From assembly GCA_910578765.1 (NCBI GenBank), contig CAJTRW010000014.1, positions 17,410 through 46,628 on the forward strand: a stretch of DNA of 29,219 nt, given 5' to 3'. A program made the position numbers and the translations under genes. The stretch's first letter is position 1; every line of letters starts with the position of its first letter. Source of the DNA: an uncultured Christensenella sp. Its GTDB lineage: Bacteria > Bacillota > Clostridia > Christensenellales > Borkfalkiaceae. Under the pieces are notes generated by a model. The model made no database searches and was not told where the DNA came from. It worked only from the letters and a program-made list of their open reading frames with translations. This document shows positions 15,762 to 23,530 of the stretch, in pieces.

Positions 15762-17276
15762 ATGAAAAGTCAAAGCGTAGTAACCGATTTAAGAAAGAAG
15801 GTGTTCTCGGCCGTCGCGCGCGTCGCTTACGAATCTGAAAACGTTGCCGGCGATTTGGAGGAAATTCCCTTTTTGATAACGCCGGACGAAATTCCCAAGT
15901 ACAGGGAAAGCATTTACCGCGAAAGGCAGATAGCTTCCGAGCGCGTGCGTCTTGCAATGGGGCTTTCGCTCCGCCCCGCAAACAAACCCGTACATATAAC
16001 TTCGGGCGTGGATAGAACCACCATAGCGGATAAGTATTACGAGCCGCCTTTAATGCAGGTCATACCGTCGGCGTGCGACAAATGCCCCGACAACGAATAT
16101 TACGTTTCCGACCAGTGCCGCAACTGCGTTTCGCACGCGTGCATAAAAAGCTGTCCCAAAGGCGCTGTTTCCATTGTGAACGGAAAAGCGTTTATCGACC
16201 AAAGTAAATGTATAAAGTGCGGCAGATGCAAATCCGCATGCCCTTACGACGCAATCGCACACCACGTGCGTCCCTGCGCCGCCGCTTGCGGGGTAAAAGC
16301 CATTTCCTCGGACGAATACGGCAGGGCTCATATCGACAATGAAAAGTGCGTTGCATGCGGTCAGTGTATGTCGGCATGTCCGTTCGGCGCCATTGCGGAC
16401 AAGTCGCAGATATTTCAGCTTATTCAGGCAATAAAAAAGGGTGACGAGGTTGTTGCGGCGGTCGCTCCCGCTATAGTCGGACAATTCGGCGCCAAGGCTA
16501 CGCCGGGGAAAATAAAATCCGCCCTTTTGGCGCTCGGCTTCAAAGACGTGTACGAGGTTGCCGTCGGCGCGGACGTGGGATGCATTTCGGAAGCGCACCA
16601 TTACGTGAACGAAGTCGCTACGGGTAAACTTCCGTTTTTATTCACAAGCTGTTGCCCCGCATGGGCGGTACTTGTTAAAAAGCAGTTTCCGGACCTCGCT
16701 GGCGAGGTCTCGCAGGAGCTTACGCCCATGGTCGCGACGGCGCGTTCCATAAAGGTAAACCGCCCGAACGCGAGGGTGGTGTTTATCGGTCCGTGCGCGG
16801 CGAAAAAGCTTGAAGCTTCGCGCAGAACCGTCCGCAGTCACGTCGATTTCGTAATTACGTTTGAAGAACTTGCGGGTATGTTCGATGCAAAAGGTATCAA
16901 TCCCGAGGAAGCGGAAGAGCTTCCCGTAAACATAAAGGCGACGGGCGCGGGCAGGGGATACGCCTGTTCGGGCGGCGTTGCAGGCGCGATAGAAAATTGC
17001 ATAAACGAGTATTTCCCCGGCACCGAAATAAAAATTCAGCATGCCGAGGGGCTTGCCGACTGTAAAAAAATTCTTACCCTTGCAAAGGCGGGTAAGCTTA
17101 ACGGATACATGATTGAGGGTATGGGCTGTCCCGGCGGCTGCGTCGCAGGCGTTGGAACGATAATCCCGCCCGAGCGCGCAAAAGTCGCGGTAGAGCAGCT
17201 TGTAAAAGCAAGCGGGCAATCCGTCCCGCCCAGAGAAATGCAAGACCTTGCGGAAAAGCTGTCCGTAATGGATTGA
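15762..17276 (+). CDS. Monomeric [FeFe] hydrogenase, group B-like
   Basis: A 504-residue iron hydrogenase that interconverts protons and H2 using electrons from ferredoxin. All three H-cluster motifs are present: TSCCPAW (295-301), GPCAAKKLE (343-351) and EGMGCPGGCVAGVG (452-465). Upstream are a six-cysteine region (Cys105, 108, 119, 122, 127, 131) and two 4Fe-4S ferredoxin motifs (Cys150/153/156/160 and Cys196/199/202/206), with Cys172 and Cys176 between. GPC in motif 2 (instead of the common MPC) and the cysteine-rich N-terminus fit the group B class rather than the classic group A enzyme. Active-site assembly needs HydE, HydF and HydG, which are not in this window. It has its own promoter and terminator. 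Confidence 0.93.
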   Translation: MKSQSVVTDLRKKVFSAVARVAYESENVAGDLEEIPFLITPDEIPKYRESIYRERQIASERVRLAMGLSLRPANKPVHITSGVDRTTIADKYYEPPLMQVIPSACDKCPDNEYYVSDQCRNCVSHACIKSCPKGAVSIVNGKAFIDQSKCIKCGRCKSACPYDAIAHHVRPCAAACGVKAISSDEYGRAHIDNEKCVACGQCMSACPFGAIADKSQIFQLIQAIKKGDEVVAAVAPAIVGQFGAKATPGKIKSALLALGFKDVYEVAVGADVGCISEAHHYVNEVATGKLPFLFTSCCPAWAVLVKKQFPDLAGEVSQELTPMVATARSIKVNRPNARVVFIGPCAAKKLEASRRTVRSHVDFVITFEELAGMFDAKGINPEEAEELPVNIKATGAGRGYACSGGVAGAIENCINEYFPGTEIKIQHAEGLADCKKILTLAKAGKLNGYMIEGMGCPGGCVAGVGTIIPPERAKVAVEQLVKASGQSVPPREMQDLAEKLSVMD

Positions 17277-17282
17277 CGGAAG

Positions 17283-17307
17283 AAAACCCTGCCTATGCAG
17301 GGTTTTT
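17283..17307 (+). terminator. Intrinsic terminator of the hydrogenase gene
   Basis: Ten-base-pair stem (17283-17292 and 17297-17306) with a CTAT loop; the 3' arm runs into TTTTT. It starts 6 bases after the hydrogenase stop codon. Confidence 0.85.
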
Positions 17308-17336
17308 GCTTAAAACCTTGCTTTGTCGGTTATAAT
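17306..17336 (+). promoter_or_regulatory. Candidate promoter of the flavoprotein reductase gene
   Basis: Consensus TATAAT at 17331-17336; the best -35 candidate is TTGCTT (17306-17311) with a long 19-base spacer, overlapping the terminator tail. The -10 is convincing, the -35 is not. Confidence 0.45.
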
Positions 17337-17359
17337 AAAAATAAATAGCAGGTGATAAT

Positions 17360-18211
17360 ATGTACGATTGCGCGATTATCGGCGGCGGTCCCGCGGGTGT
17401 TTCCGCTGCGCTTAATTTAAAGCTTCTCGGCAAAAATTTTATATGGCTTTCCACGCACGCTGTTTCGCATAAGGCGGCGCTTGCGGAAAAAATAAAAAAT
17501 TATCCGGGGCTTCCGGACGTTTCGGGCGACGGGCTTGTGCGCGCGCTTTTATCGCATGCGCAGGCTATGGGGATAAATCCCGTGGAAAAATTCGTTTCCG
17601 GCGTGTACGATACGGACGGAAGCTTTACCCTTACCGCGGGTAACGACAATTACGAGGCGAGGACGGTAATTCTTTGCGCGGGCGTGCAAAGCTCGGCGGG
17701 AATCGAAGGGGAGGAAGGCTTTGTCGGGCGCGGAGTAAGCTATTGCGCCACATGCGACGGCTTTCTTTATAAGGGCAAAACAATAGCCGTCCTTTGTACG
17801 GATAAAAGCTTCGAGCATGAGGCGGAGTATCTTTGTGATTTAGCGGGTAAAGCTTACGTTATGCCGCTGTATGCGGATTATAAAATAATTTCTCCCAATG
17901 CTGAAGTGATACTTAAAAAGCCGTCGCGGCTTTCGGGCGGCATGCGCCTTGAAAAAGTCTGGTTTAAGGACGACTCGGTTTCGGTAGACGGCATGTTTAT
18001 TTTAAGGGGAGCGCTTGCGCCGTCGACGCTTGTGCGCGGACTTGAAACGGACGGCGCGCACGTCGTCGTAGACCGTGCCTGCCGCACGAACATTGCGGGG
18101 ATTTTTGCCGCGGGCGACTGCACGGGCAGACCGTATCAGTACGCAAAATCGGTGGGCGAGGGAAACGTCGCCGCCCACTCCGTCGTGCAGTTTCTGGCGG
18201 AAAACAAATAA
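17360..18211 (+). CDS. Thioredoxin-reductase-like flavoprotein lacking NADPH motifs (candidate ferredoxin-dependent type)
   Basis: A 283-residue FAD protein of the thioredoxin reductase family. The FAD dinucleotide loop GGGPAG (8-13), the redox-active CATC (129-132) and the C-terminal FAD-binding GIFAAGDCTG are intact. The NADPH-binding part is not: where GGGNSA-type glycines should stand (about 143-156) the sequence is AVLCTDKSFEHEAE, and the HRR arginine motif that grips the 2'-phosphate is replaced by VMPLYADYK (167-175). The protein is also some 25 residues shorter than usual. These are the features described for clostridial ferredoxin-dependent flavin thioredoxin reductases. It follows a ferredoxin-linked hydrogenase, which suits that reading. 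The natural thiol partner is not in the window. The ribosome binding site AGGTGA precedes the ATG. Confidence 0.85.
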   Translation: MYDCAIIGGGPAGVSAALNLKLLGKNFIWLSTHAVSHKAALAEKIKNYPGLPDVSGDGLVRALLSHAQAMGINPVEKFVSGVYDTDGSFTLTAGNDNYEARTVILCAGVQSSAGIEGEEGFVGRGVSYCATCDGFLYKGKTIAVLCTDKSFEHEAEYLCDLAGKAYVMPLYADYKIISPNAEVILKKPSRLSGGMRLEKVWFKDDSVSVDGMFILRGALAPSTLVRGLETDGAHVVVDRACRTNIAGIFAAGDCTGRPYQYAKSVGEGNVAAHSVVQFLAENK

Positions 18212-18224
18212 AATACAATTTTAT

Positions 18225-18254
18225 AAAAACGGCGCGGTGATAAGCGCCGTTTTT
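18225..18254. terminator. Bidirectional intrinsic terminator
   Basis: Eleven-base-pair stem, AAAAACGGCGC (18225-18235) and GCGCCGTTTTT (18244-18254), 8-base loop. A and T runs on the two sides give a U run on either strand, fitting its place between converging genes; it overlaps the stop codon of the minus-strand gene. Confidence 0.83.
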
Positions 18255-18564
18255 ACTTTTGGTAAACAATATTGTATTTATCCAATACTTCTTTAAACGC
18301 TTTTATATTGTCCTTTGAATAATGCGCCTGCGCCTTGTAAGTGAAACTGTCGTCTACTTTGTGTTCTATACAAAGTTGTTTTATATTTTGCAGTTTTATC
18401 CTTACCGAGCCTTCCTTGCCGCCTTTAAAACGCGGCGCGGCTTTCAAAACTTCGTTGATTGCTTCCGTTAAGCTTAAACCCGTGTTGTGTTTTACGTAAT
18501 TTTTTATGTAAACTTCGCAGCAGATAAGATTTTCCCCGTAAGTCCATTTTATTTTTTCATTCAT
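18253..18564 (-). CDS. Hypothetical protein, 103 residues
   Basis: Small soluble protein with no function I can name. It opens with KWTYGENLICCEVYIKNYV (5-23), a tryptophan-led helical block loosely like those at the N-terminus of uncharacterised proteins sometimes linked to nuclease domains. A central SVRIKLQNIKQL (53-64) and a C-terminal helix (KAFKEVLDKYNI) complete it. It is basic and rich in lysine. I chose the ATG at 18564 because the longer frame starts at a TTG inside the likely promoter. TATAAT (18572-18577 on the minus strand) lies only 7 bases before the ATG and no Shine-Dalgarno sequence is visible, so the transcript may be leaderless. It stands alone between a terminator and the prmA operon. 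Confidence 0.65.
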   Translation of the reverse strand: MNEKIKWTYGENLICCEVYIKNYVKHNTGLSLTEAINEVLKAAPRFKGGKEGSVRIKLQNIKQLCIEHKVDDSFTYKAQAHYSKDNIKAFKEVLDKYNIVYQK

Positions 18565-18659
18565 ATTTAAAATTATAAAGTTAATTCCGTGTAGCAAAAC
18601 GCAATTTTTTACGTTTTTTTGTAAAGTTTTTTACACTGCGCCGCAGCATAAATAATTAC

Positions 18660-18688
18660 TTGCGTTCGCGGCGGTTTAGTGGTAAAAT
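18660..18688 (+). promoter_or_regulatory. Promoter of the prmA operon
   Basis: TTGCGT (18660-18665), 17-base spacer, TAAAAT (18683-18688). The start would be near 18695, giving a 30-base leader with a weak GGAT ribosome binding site before the ATG at 18725. Confidence 0.55.
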
Positions 18689-18724
18689 AATTAAGCGTTT
18701 TATTTTTAACGACGGATAGAATTT

Positions 18725-19666
18725 ATGAAATTTACGGAACTTACCATACATACAACAAGCGAGGGGAGCGAGCTTGTAGCCGACGTTCTTTGGCGCTATA
18801 CCAATTACGGCGTCGCCATATCGGACGTAAAGGACGTTATCGCCTTACAGCGCAATAAAGCCATGTACTGGGATTACATAGACGACAGTCTTACTAAGGA
18901 CGGCGGAGAAGCGCTTGTAAAGGCGTTTGTCGCCTTAAACGAGACGGAAAACGTTGTTCCCCTGATACGCGGCGATTTGGAAGAACTGAAAGTAAACGGC
19001 GGAGATTTCGTCTCTTTCGGCACTTTGGAATGTACGCGCAGGATTGTGGAGGGCGACGACTGGATAGAAATATGGAAAAAGCATTTCCGTCCGCTTCACA
19101 TAGGCGAAAAAATAGTCGTCTGCCCCGAATGGATTAAATACGAAAAACAGCCGGACGAGCAGGTCGTGCTTTTGGACAGCAATATGGCTTTCGGCACAGG
19201 CGAGCATGAAACAACTTCCATGTGTTTAAAGCTTTTGCAGGAGTACATAACGCCGCAGTCCGTGTGCGTCGACGTCGGTTGCGGAAGCGGCATACTCGGC
19301 ATTTCCGCGGTAAAATTGGGGGCGAAGTTCGCATATCTTACGGATATAGACGATATAGCCGTAAAAAGCGCGACGCACAACAGCGAAATAAACGGTGTTT
19401 CGGATAGGATAAAAGTCGTCCGCAGCGACCTTCTCGGCGACGCGGAAATAAATGCGGATTTGGTTTTTGCCAATATCACGGCGGAAATTTTATGCCGTCT
19501 CGCACCGTCGGTTACGTCGCATTTAAAGCGCGGCGGCACGCTGGTGTTAAGCGGAATAATAGAAAGCCGTCTCAATATGGTGCTGGACGCGTTTTCCGCG
19601 CAGGGACTTAAACTCGAAAAACAGCTTAAAGAGGGCGAGTGGTTCGCGCTGTCGTTTAAATTATGA
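18725..19666 (+). CDS. prmA: Ribosomal protein L11 methyltransferase
   Basis: A 313-residue S-adenosylmethionine-dependent enzyme that methylates ribosomal protein L11. An N-terminal substrate-recognition domain (about 1-120) precedes the catalytic domain. The family hallmark FGTGEHETT is at 156-164, the cofactor loop DVGCGSGILG at 183-192, and the NITAEIL block (NPP-type motif 4) follows. Length is standard. First gene of an operon: its stop overlaps the rsmE start (ATGA), and prmA-rsmE-mtaB is a familiar order in Firmicutes. Confidence 0.96.
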   Translation: MKFTELTIHTTSEGSELVADVLWRYTNYGVAISDVKDVIALQRNKAMYWDYIDDSLTKDGGEALVKAFVALNETENVVPLIRGDLEELKVNGGDFVSFGTLECTRRIVEGDDWIEIWKKHFRPLHIGEKIVVCPEWIKYEKQPDEQVVLLDSNMAFGTGEHETTSMCLKLLQEYITPQSVCVDVGCGSGILGISAVKLGAKFAYLTDIDDIAVKSATHNSEINGVSDRIKVVRSDLLGDAEINADLVFANITAEILCRLAPSVTSHLKRGGTLVLSGIIESRLNMVLDAFSAQGLKLEKQLKEGEWFALSFKL

Positions 19667-20391
19667 GCGGAAGAAAAAGATTTTTCACCGAAAAAATAAA
19701 CTATCCGGAAGATAGGCAAGTCGTGCTCGAAGGCGACGAATTTATTCACGCAAAAACCGTCCAGCGCGTAGAAGAAGGTACGGAAATAATTCTTCTTGAC
19801 GGCAGCGGAAAGGAATATTTTGCTATAGTTTGTTCAATAGGCAAACGCAGTCTGACGGCGCAAATAACTTCGGTTGCCGACGGCGACAGAGAGCCGCGCG
19901 CCCGCATTTACCTTTTGTGCGGAGCCTTGAAGGGCGATAAGACCGAGCTTGTAGTGCAGAAAGCCACGGAGCTGGGCGTTTATAAAATAGGCGTTTTTTC
20001 GTCTGAGTACTGCGCCGCTTTTATGAGCGCGAACAAAATGGAAAGGCTTAACAAGGTTGCGCGTGAAGCCGCCAAGCAATGTATGCGTTCGCTTGCGCCG
20101 GAAGTGGTTTATTTTGAAAATTTGAACGACGCGCTTCAATCCGCGCAGGATTACGAAAATAAGCTTTTTGCCTGTGAATTTGCCGAACGATCGGATACGG
20201 ACTTAAAGAACATTAAGGACTGCGCTGCGATAGTCGTCGGCAGTGAGGGCGGCTTTTCCGAAGCGGAGTTCAAGCTTGCAAAGTCCCTCGGTTTTTCGCA
20301 GATAACGCTTGGCAAGCGCATTTTACGCGCGGAAACCGCGGCAATAACGCTTACGTCGCTTGCGGCGTTCGTTTTGGGAGAGCTGGGATGA
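19663..20391 (+). CDS. rsmE: 16S rRNA (uracil(1498)-N(3))-methyltransferase
   Basis: A 242-residue SPOUT-class methyltransferase that modifies U1498 of 16S rRNA in the decoding region. An N-terminal PUA-like domain (about 1-70, including EFIHAKTVQR) binds RNA; the C-terminal knotted domain carries GSEGGFS (193-199) and LGKRILRAETA (216-226), which bind the cofactor. Start overlaps the prmA stop and the stop overlaps the mtaB start, both as ATGA, so the three are translationally coupled. Confidence 0.96.
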   Translation: MSGRKRFFTEKINYPEDRQVVLEGDEFIHAKTVQRVEEGTEIILLDGSGKEYFAIVCSIGKRSLTAQITSVADGDREPRARIYLLCGALKGDKTELVVQKATELGVYKIGVFSSEYCAAFMSANKMERLNKVAREAAKQCMRSLAPEVVYFENLNDALQSAQDYENKLFACEFAERSDTDLKNIKDCAAIVVGSEGGFSEAEFKLAKSLGFSQITLGKRILRAETAAITLTSLAAFVLGELG

Positions 20392-21605
20392 AGGCTGTGG
20401 TTTTTACGCTCGGCTGTAAGGTGAATGAAGTCGAGTCGGCAGGTATAATGGCGGGCATAGAAAAATTCGGTTGGGAAACCGACGACAAACTCGGCTACGC
20501 CGACGCTTACGTCCTCAACACCTGCGCCGTCACGCGCGAGGCGGAACGTAAAAGCCGCCAACTGATATCGCGCGTAAAAAAATTCAATCCCGCGGCGGAC
20601 ATATTCGTCTGCGGTTGCGCTTCCGAAAAGGATAAAAAAAGCTTCGAAGCGTGCGGTGCGGCTTTTGTATGCGGCGCGCGTAAAAAAGATGAAATTTTAG
20701 ACGCTTTCGCAAAAAAATACGGATATTCTGCACAAGGATTGCCCTATCCCAAACAGACCAAAACCCGCGCTTTTGTAAAAATTCAGGACGGTTGCAACAA
20801 CTTTTGTTCCTACTGCGTAATACCGTATCTCCGCGGCAGGGAGGTATCGCGCACAATCGAAGATATCGTAAAAGAAATTTACGCCACCGACAGCCGCGAA
20901 ATAGTTTTAAACGGAATAAATATTACCTCTTATAACGACGGAGGTAAAAATCTGACAGATCTTATACGCGCTTTGCAAAACTGCGATAAGCGTATACGTT
21001 TGGGCTCTTTGGAGTGCAACATTACAGACGACGGGTTTTTATCCGCGCTTAAAGCTTTAAAGGACTTTGCGCCCCAGTTTCATCTGTCGCTGCAAAGCGG
21101 CAGCAACGCCGTTTTAAAGGCAATGAACAGGCACTACACTCGCGAAGAATATCTTGAAAAATGTAAAAAGGTTTACGAATACTTTCCCTCCGCGGCGATA
21201 ACTACCGACGTGATAGCGGGTTTCCCCACTGAGACGGAGGAAGATTTTATTCAAAGTCTTCGCATGATAGAGGAAGCGGAATTCGCCCGCGTTCATGCTT
21301 TCGGCTATTCTCCCAGAGAGGGAACGGCGGCATTTAAAATGAAGCAATTGCCCGCGGAAGTAAAATCCGAAAGGCTTCACCGTTTGATTTCCGCCGCGGA
21401 GAAAGCGGCGCATAAGTACGCGGATAAATTTACCGGTACGGCGCAGGAAATAATAGCCGAGGAGTATTCCGACGGTTACACCTGCGGATACACGGGCAAC
21501 TACATACGCGCGTACGTAAGCGGCAGACTTGCCTCGGGCGAAAAATACAAAGTAATTTTAAAAGAACGTTTTAAGGACGGTGTGACGGCTAAACTTTATG
21601 AATAA
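20388..21605 (+). CDS. mtaB: tRNA t6A37 methylthiotransferase MtaB
   Basis: A 405-residue radical-SAM enzyme that adds a methylthio group to N6-threonylcarbamoyladenosine at position 37 of tRNA. The N-terminal domain binds one 4Fe-4S cluster through Cys10 (LGCKVNEVES), Cys46 (NTCAVT) and a cysteine of CGCASE (75-80). The radical-SAM motif CNNFCSYC has Cys135, Cys139 and Cys142. The C-terminal 60 residues resemble a TRAM RNA-binding domain. The KVNEVES and CNNFCSYC wording is that of MtaB rather than MiaB or RimO. Third gene of the operon; the next start lies 8 bases inside its end. Confidence 0.95.
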   Translation: MKAVVFTLGCKVNEVESAGIMAGIEKFGWETDDKLGYADAYVLNTCAVTREAERKSRQLISRVKKFNPAADIFVCGCASEKDKKSFEACGAAFVCGARKKDEILDAFAKKYGYSAQGLPYPKQTKTRAFVKIQDGCNNFCSYCVIPYLRGREVSRTIEDIVKEIYATDSREIVLNGINITSYNDGGKNLTDLIRALQNCDKRIRLGSLECNITDDGFLSALKALKDFAPQFHLSLQSGSNAVLKAMNRHYTREEYLEKCKKVYEYFPSAAITTDVIAGFPTETEEDFIQSLRMIEEAEFARVHAFGYSPREGTAAFKMKQLPAEVKSERLHRLISAAEKAAHKYADKFTGTAQEIIAEEYSDGYTCGYTGNYIRAYVSGRLASGEKYKVILKERFKDGVTAKLYE

Positions 21606-23199
21606 ACCCGATACCGCGGTCGACCGCGCAAGAATTACATACTTTTTCAGGGAAACTTTCCGTGCGCACTCCAAAGCGGAGTACAGGGAAATTTTTTCGC
21701 GCGGTCTTAACGAAGACAACGAGGGGATAAGCGGCGCTTTTCCCTGGCTGTACGTCCGCGCATTTTTCGCCTTGTTTTTGCTTTTCACGATAAATACGCT
21801 GATACTGCGGATAACCAACAACAAGCTTTACGTTCCTTCGGTTAATTTTCTCGGCGGAATAACGTTTGTGGTGCCGTTTATAATACTGCTGTTCGAGCTG
21901 TACCCCAAGCGCGATTTAAGCTTGATAATTCTTATTGCGGTGCTTGTGGGCGGCGGAACGTTCGCGGGGTTGCTGTCGCAGATAGGCTACATGCTTATAC
22001 CGGTCAAAAACGAGTGGCTTGCGGCGGTTGAAGCGGGCGTTCTCGAAGAGTTTTGCAAAGCGGTACCCGCCATAATAGCGGTTGCGCTGTTAAAGCAGAA
22101 AAATCCGTACGCCTGTTTTCTGATTGCCGCGGCGGTCGGCGTAGGGTTTTCCGTAATAGAGGATATGGGATATATTTTCTATTATTCCGACAAGTATTAT
22201 TTCGAGTATCACAGCGACATACAGGCTACCGTAATGCTTTTCTTCGACAGAGGGTTAAGCTCTTTCTGTACGCACGTTCTGTGGACGGGCGCAATAGGCT
22301 GGGCTTGCTGCAGTATTGAAAAACCGCTTAAATCTTTAAGCTTTTTCGGTATAGTAATCCTCGGGGTCGGTCTGCACATCTGCTGGGATCTGCCGGTCGA
22401 CGGTTGGATTCAGGTTGCAATTCTCGGCGCGTGCGTCGTAGCGGCGGCAAGCGTCAATATTTCCATAGTACACATTTCACGCAAACGCACAAAAAAATTG
22501 TACGTTGACGAAAAAGCCGCCAATGAAGAAATTATCCGCGAAGCAAAGGAAATGGGCGAGCGGATGAGGTTTACCAACGCTGCGAATCTGACGTTTGCGC
22601 TGATATGCACGGTGCTTGCGGCGCTTATATTGCTTTTCTGTGCAATGCCGATAGGTATCGATTATCAGCAGAGGGAATTTTCTTCCCCGCGGGAGTTTAT
22701 TTCATACGTCGAAGGCGGATATAAGCTTAAAGTCGATTTGGAAAGAAATTACGACGTCGACGGACGCAACGTCGAAAAGAGATATATAATAGACGAAACG
22801 ACGGGGAAGGACGTATTGACTTACGTTATACAAAGCACGGAAATTTCCGGTTGCGACGGGGTATATTTTTACGGTTACTACGTAAACGACGGCAAGTACG
22901 AGCAGGATACGTCCTGCATCGCCGTAGAGCTTGAAAACGAACAAAACCGTCTGTATGCGCAGGAGTATGTTTTCGACACAGATATAATATGGGCGTTCGA
23001 CGTAAACGGAAATAAAATAATAGATTATGTTTATCACTCCAAAGATGGCACTGTCACCGCCGCGACAGACGCGGAGGAATTCCGCAACTTCGGCGCGCTT
23101 ATAATCATTTGCGCCGTCGGGTGCGCAGTTACAGTAGCTGGCACTGTCATTCTTGTGGGCTTTACAATAAAATTACGGAGATTGAAGGATGAAAAATAA
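21598..23199 (+). CDS. PrsW-family intramembrane protease with extra C-terminal domain
   Basis: A 533-residue membrane protein. The core (about 50-300) has many membrane helices and the conserved residues of PrsW glutamic proteases: EEFCK (150-154), FSVIED (184-189), His226 in CTHVLWTGAIG, and GLHICWD (258-264). PrsW in Bacillus cleaves the anti-sigma factor RsiW. This protein is more than twice the usual length: after the core come a charged helical stretch (about 293-325), a membrane helix (about 330-352), a polar region of about 155 residues that is probably extracytoplasmic, and a last membrane helix (about 510-532). No sigma/anti-sigma pair is in the window, so the target is unknown. The start overlaps mtaB by 8 bases and the end overlaps the HIT gene by 11. 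Confidence 0.85.
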   Translation: MNKPDTAVDRARITYFFRETFRAHSKAEYREIFSRGLNEDNEGISGAFPWLYVRAFFALFLLFTINTLILRITNNKLYVPSVNFLGGITFVVPFIILLFELYPKRDLSLIILIAVLVGGGTFAGLLSQIGYMLIPVKNEWLAAVEAGVLEEFCKAVPAIIAVALLKQKNPYACFLIAAAVGVGFSVIEDMGYIFYYSDKYYFEYHSDIQATVMLFFDRGLSSFCTHVLWTGAIGWACCSIEKPLKSLSFFGIVILGVGLHICWDLPVDGWIQVAILGACVVAAASVNISIVHISRKRTKKLYVDEKAANEEIIREAKEMGERMRFTNAANLTFALICTVLAALILLFCAMPIGIDYQQREFSSPREFISYVEGGYKLKVDLERNYDVDGRNVEKRYIIDETTGKDVLTYVIQSTEISGCDGVYFYGYYVNDGKYEQDTSCIAVELENEQNRLYAQEYVFDTDIIWAFDVNGNKIIDYVYHSKDGTVTAATDAEEFRNFGALIIICAVGCAVTVAGTVILVGFTIKLRRLKDEK

Positions 23200-23527
23200 C
23201 GACTGTCTGTTCTGCAAAATAGCGGAGGGAAGTATTCCCTCGTCAAAGGTTTACGAGGATGAAGAAATGCTTGTTTTTAAGGATATAGAACCCAAAGCGG
23301 CGGTTCATCTTCTGGCAATACCCAAAGTCCATTTCAAGCTTATTTCGGAAGTGGATGCAAATCAAGCGGAAATTTTAAAGCGTATGCTGACGAAAATACC
23401 CGATATAGCCGCGAAAAACGGCTGTGAAAACGGATACAGGCTTGTGATAAATCAGGGTGCGGACGCCGGTCAGACCGTGTTTCACCTGCATATACATATT
23501 CTCGGCGGACAGTCGCTCGAATGGTGA
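23189..23527 (+). CDS. HIT-family (HINT-like) nucleotide hydrolase
   Basis: A 112-residue histidine-triad protein. The triad HLHIH followed by ILGG is at 99-106, and the N-terminal Cys6-Cys9 pair with FKDIEPKAAVHLLAIPK is characteristic of the HINT branch, which hydrolyses adenosine phosphoramidates and related nucleotides. GGAG lies 8 bases before the ATG. The ATG lies inside the end of the PrsW-like gene (11 shared bases), so the two are coupled. No link to its neighbours beyond co-transcription is clear. Confidence 0.95.
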   Translation: MKNNDCLFCKIAEGSIPSSKVYEDEEMLVFKDIEPKAAVHLLAIPKVHFKLISEVDANQAEILKRMLTKIPDIAAKNGCENGYRLVINQGADAGQTVFHLHIHILGGQSLEW

Positions 23528-23530
23528 AAA

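Noticed and set aside
16638..17243. Open frame of 201 codons antisense to the hydrogenase
   Set aside because: Shadow of a gene with all catalytic motifs intact.
18621..18646. Two short inverted repeats (GTAAA/TTTAC and CTGCG/CGCAG) between the small hypothetical gene and prmA
   Set aside because: Five-base arms without a U run or conserved context; too short to call.
19096..19749. Open frame of 217 codons antisense to prmA
   Set aside because: Composition is that of a shadow frame (Ser/Pro/Arg rich), and prmA on the other strand is certain.
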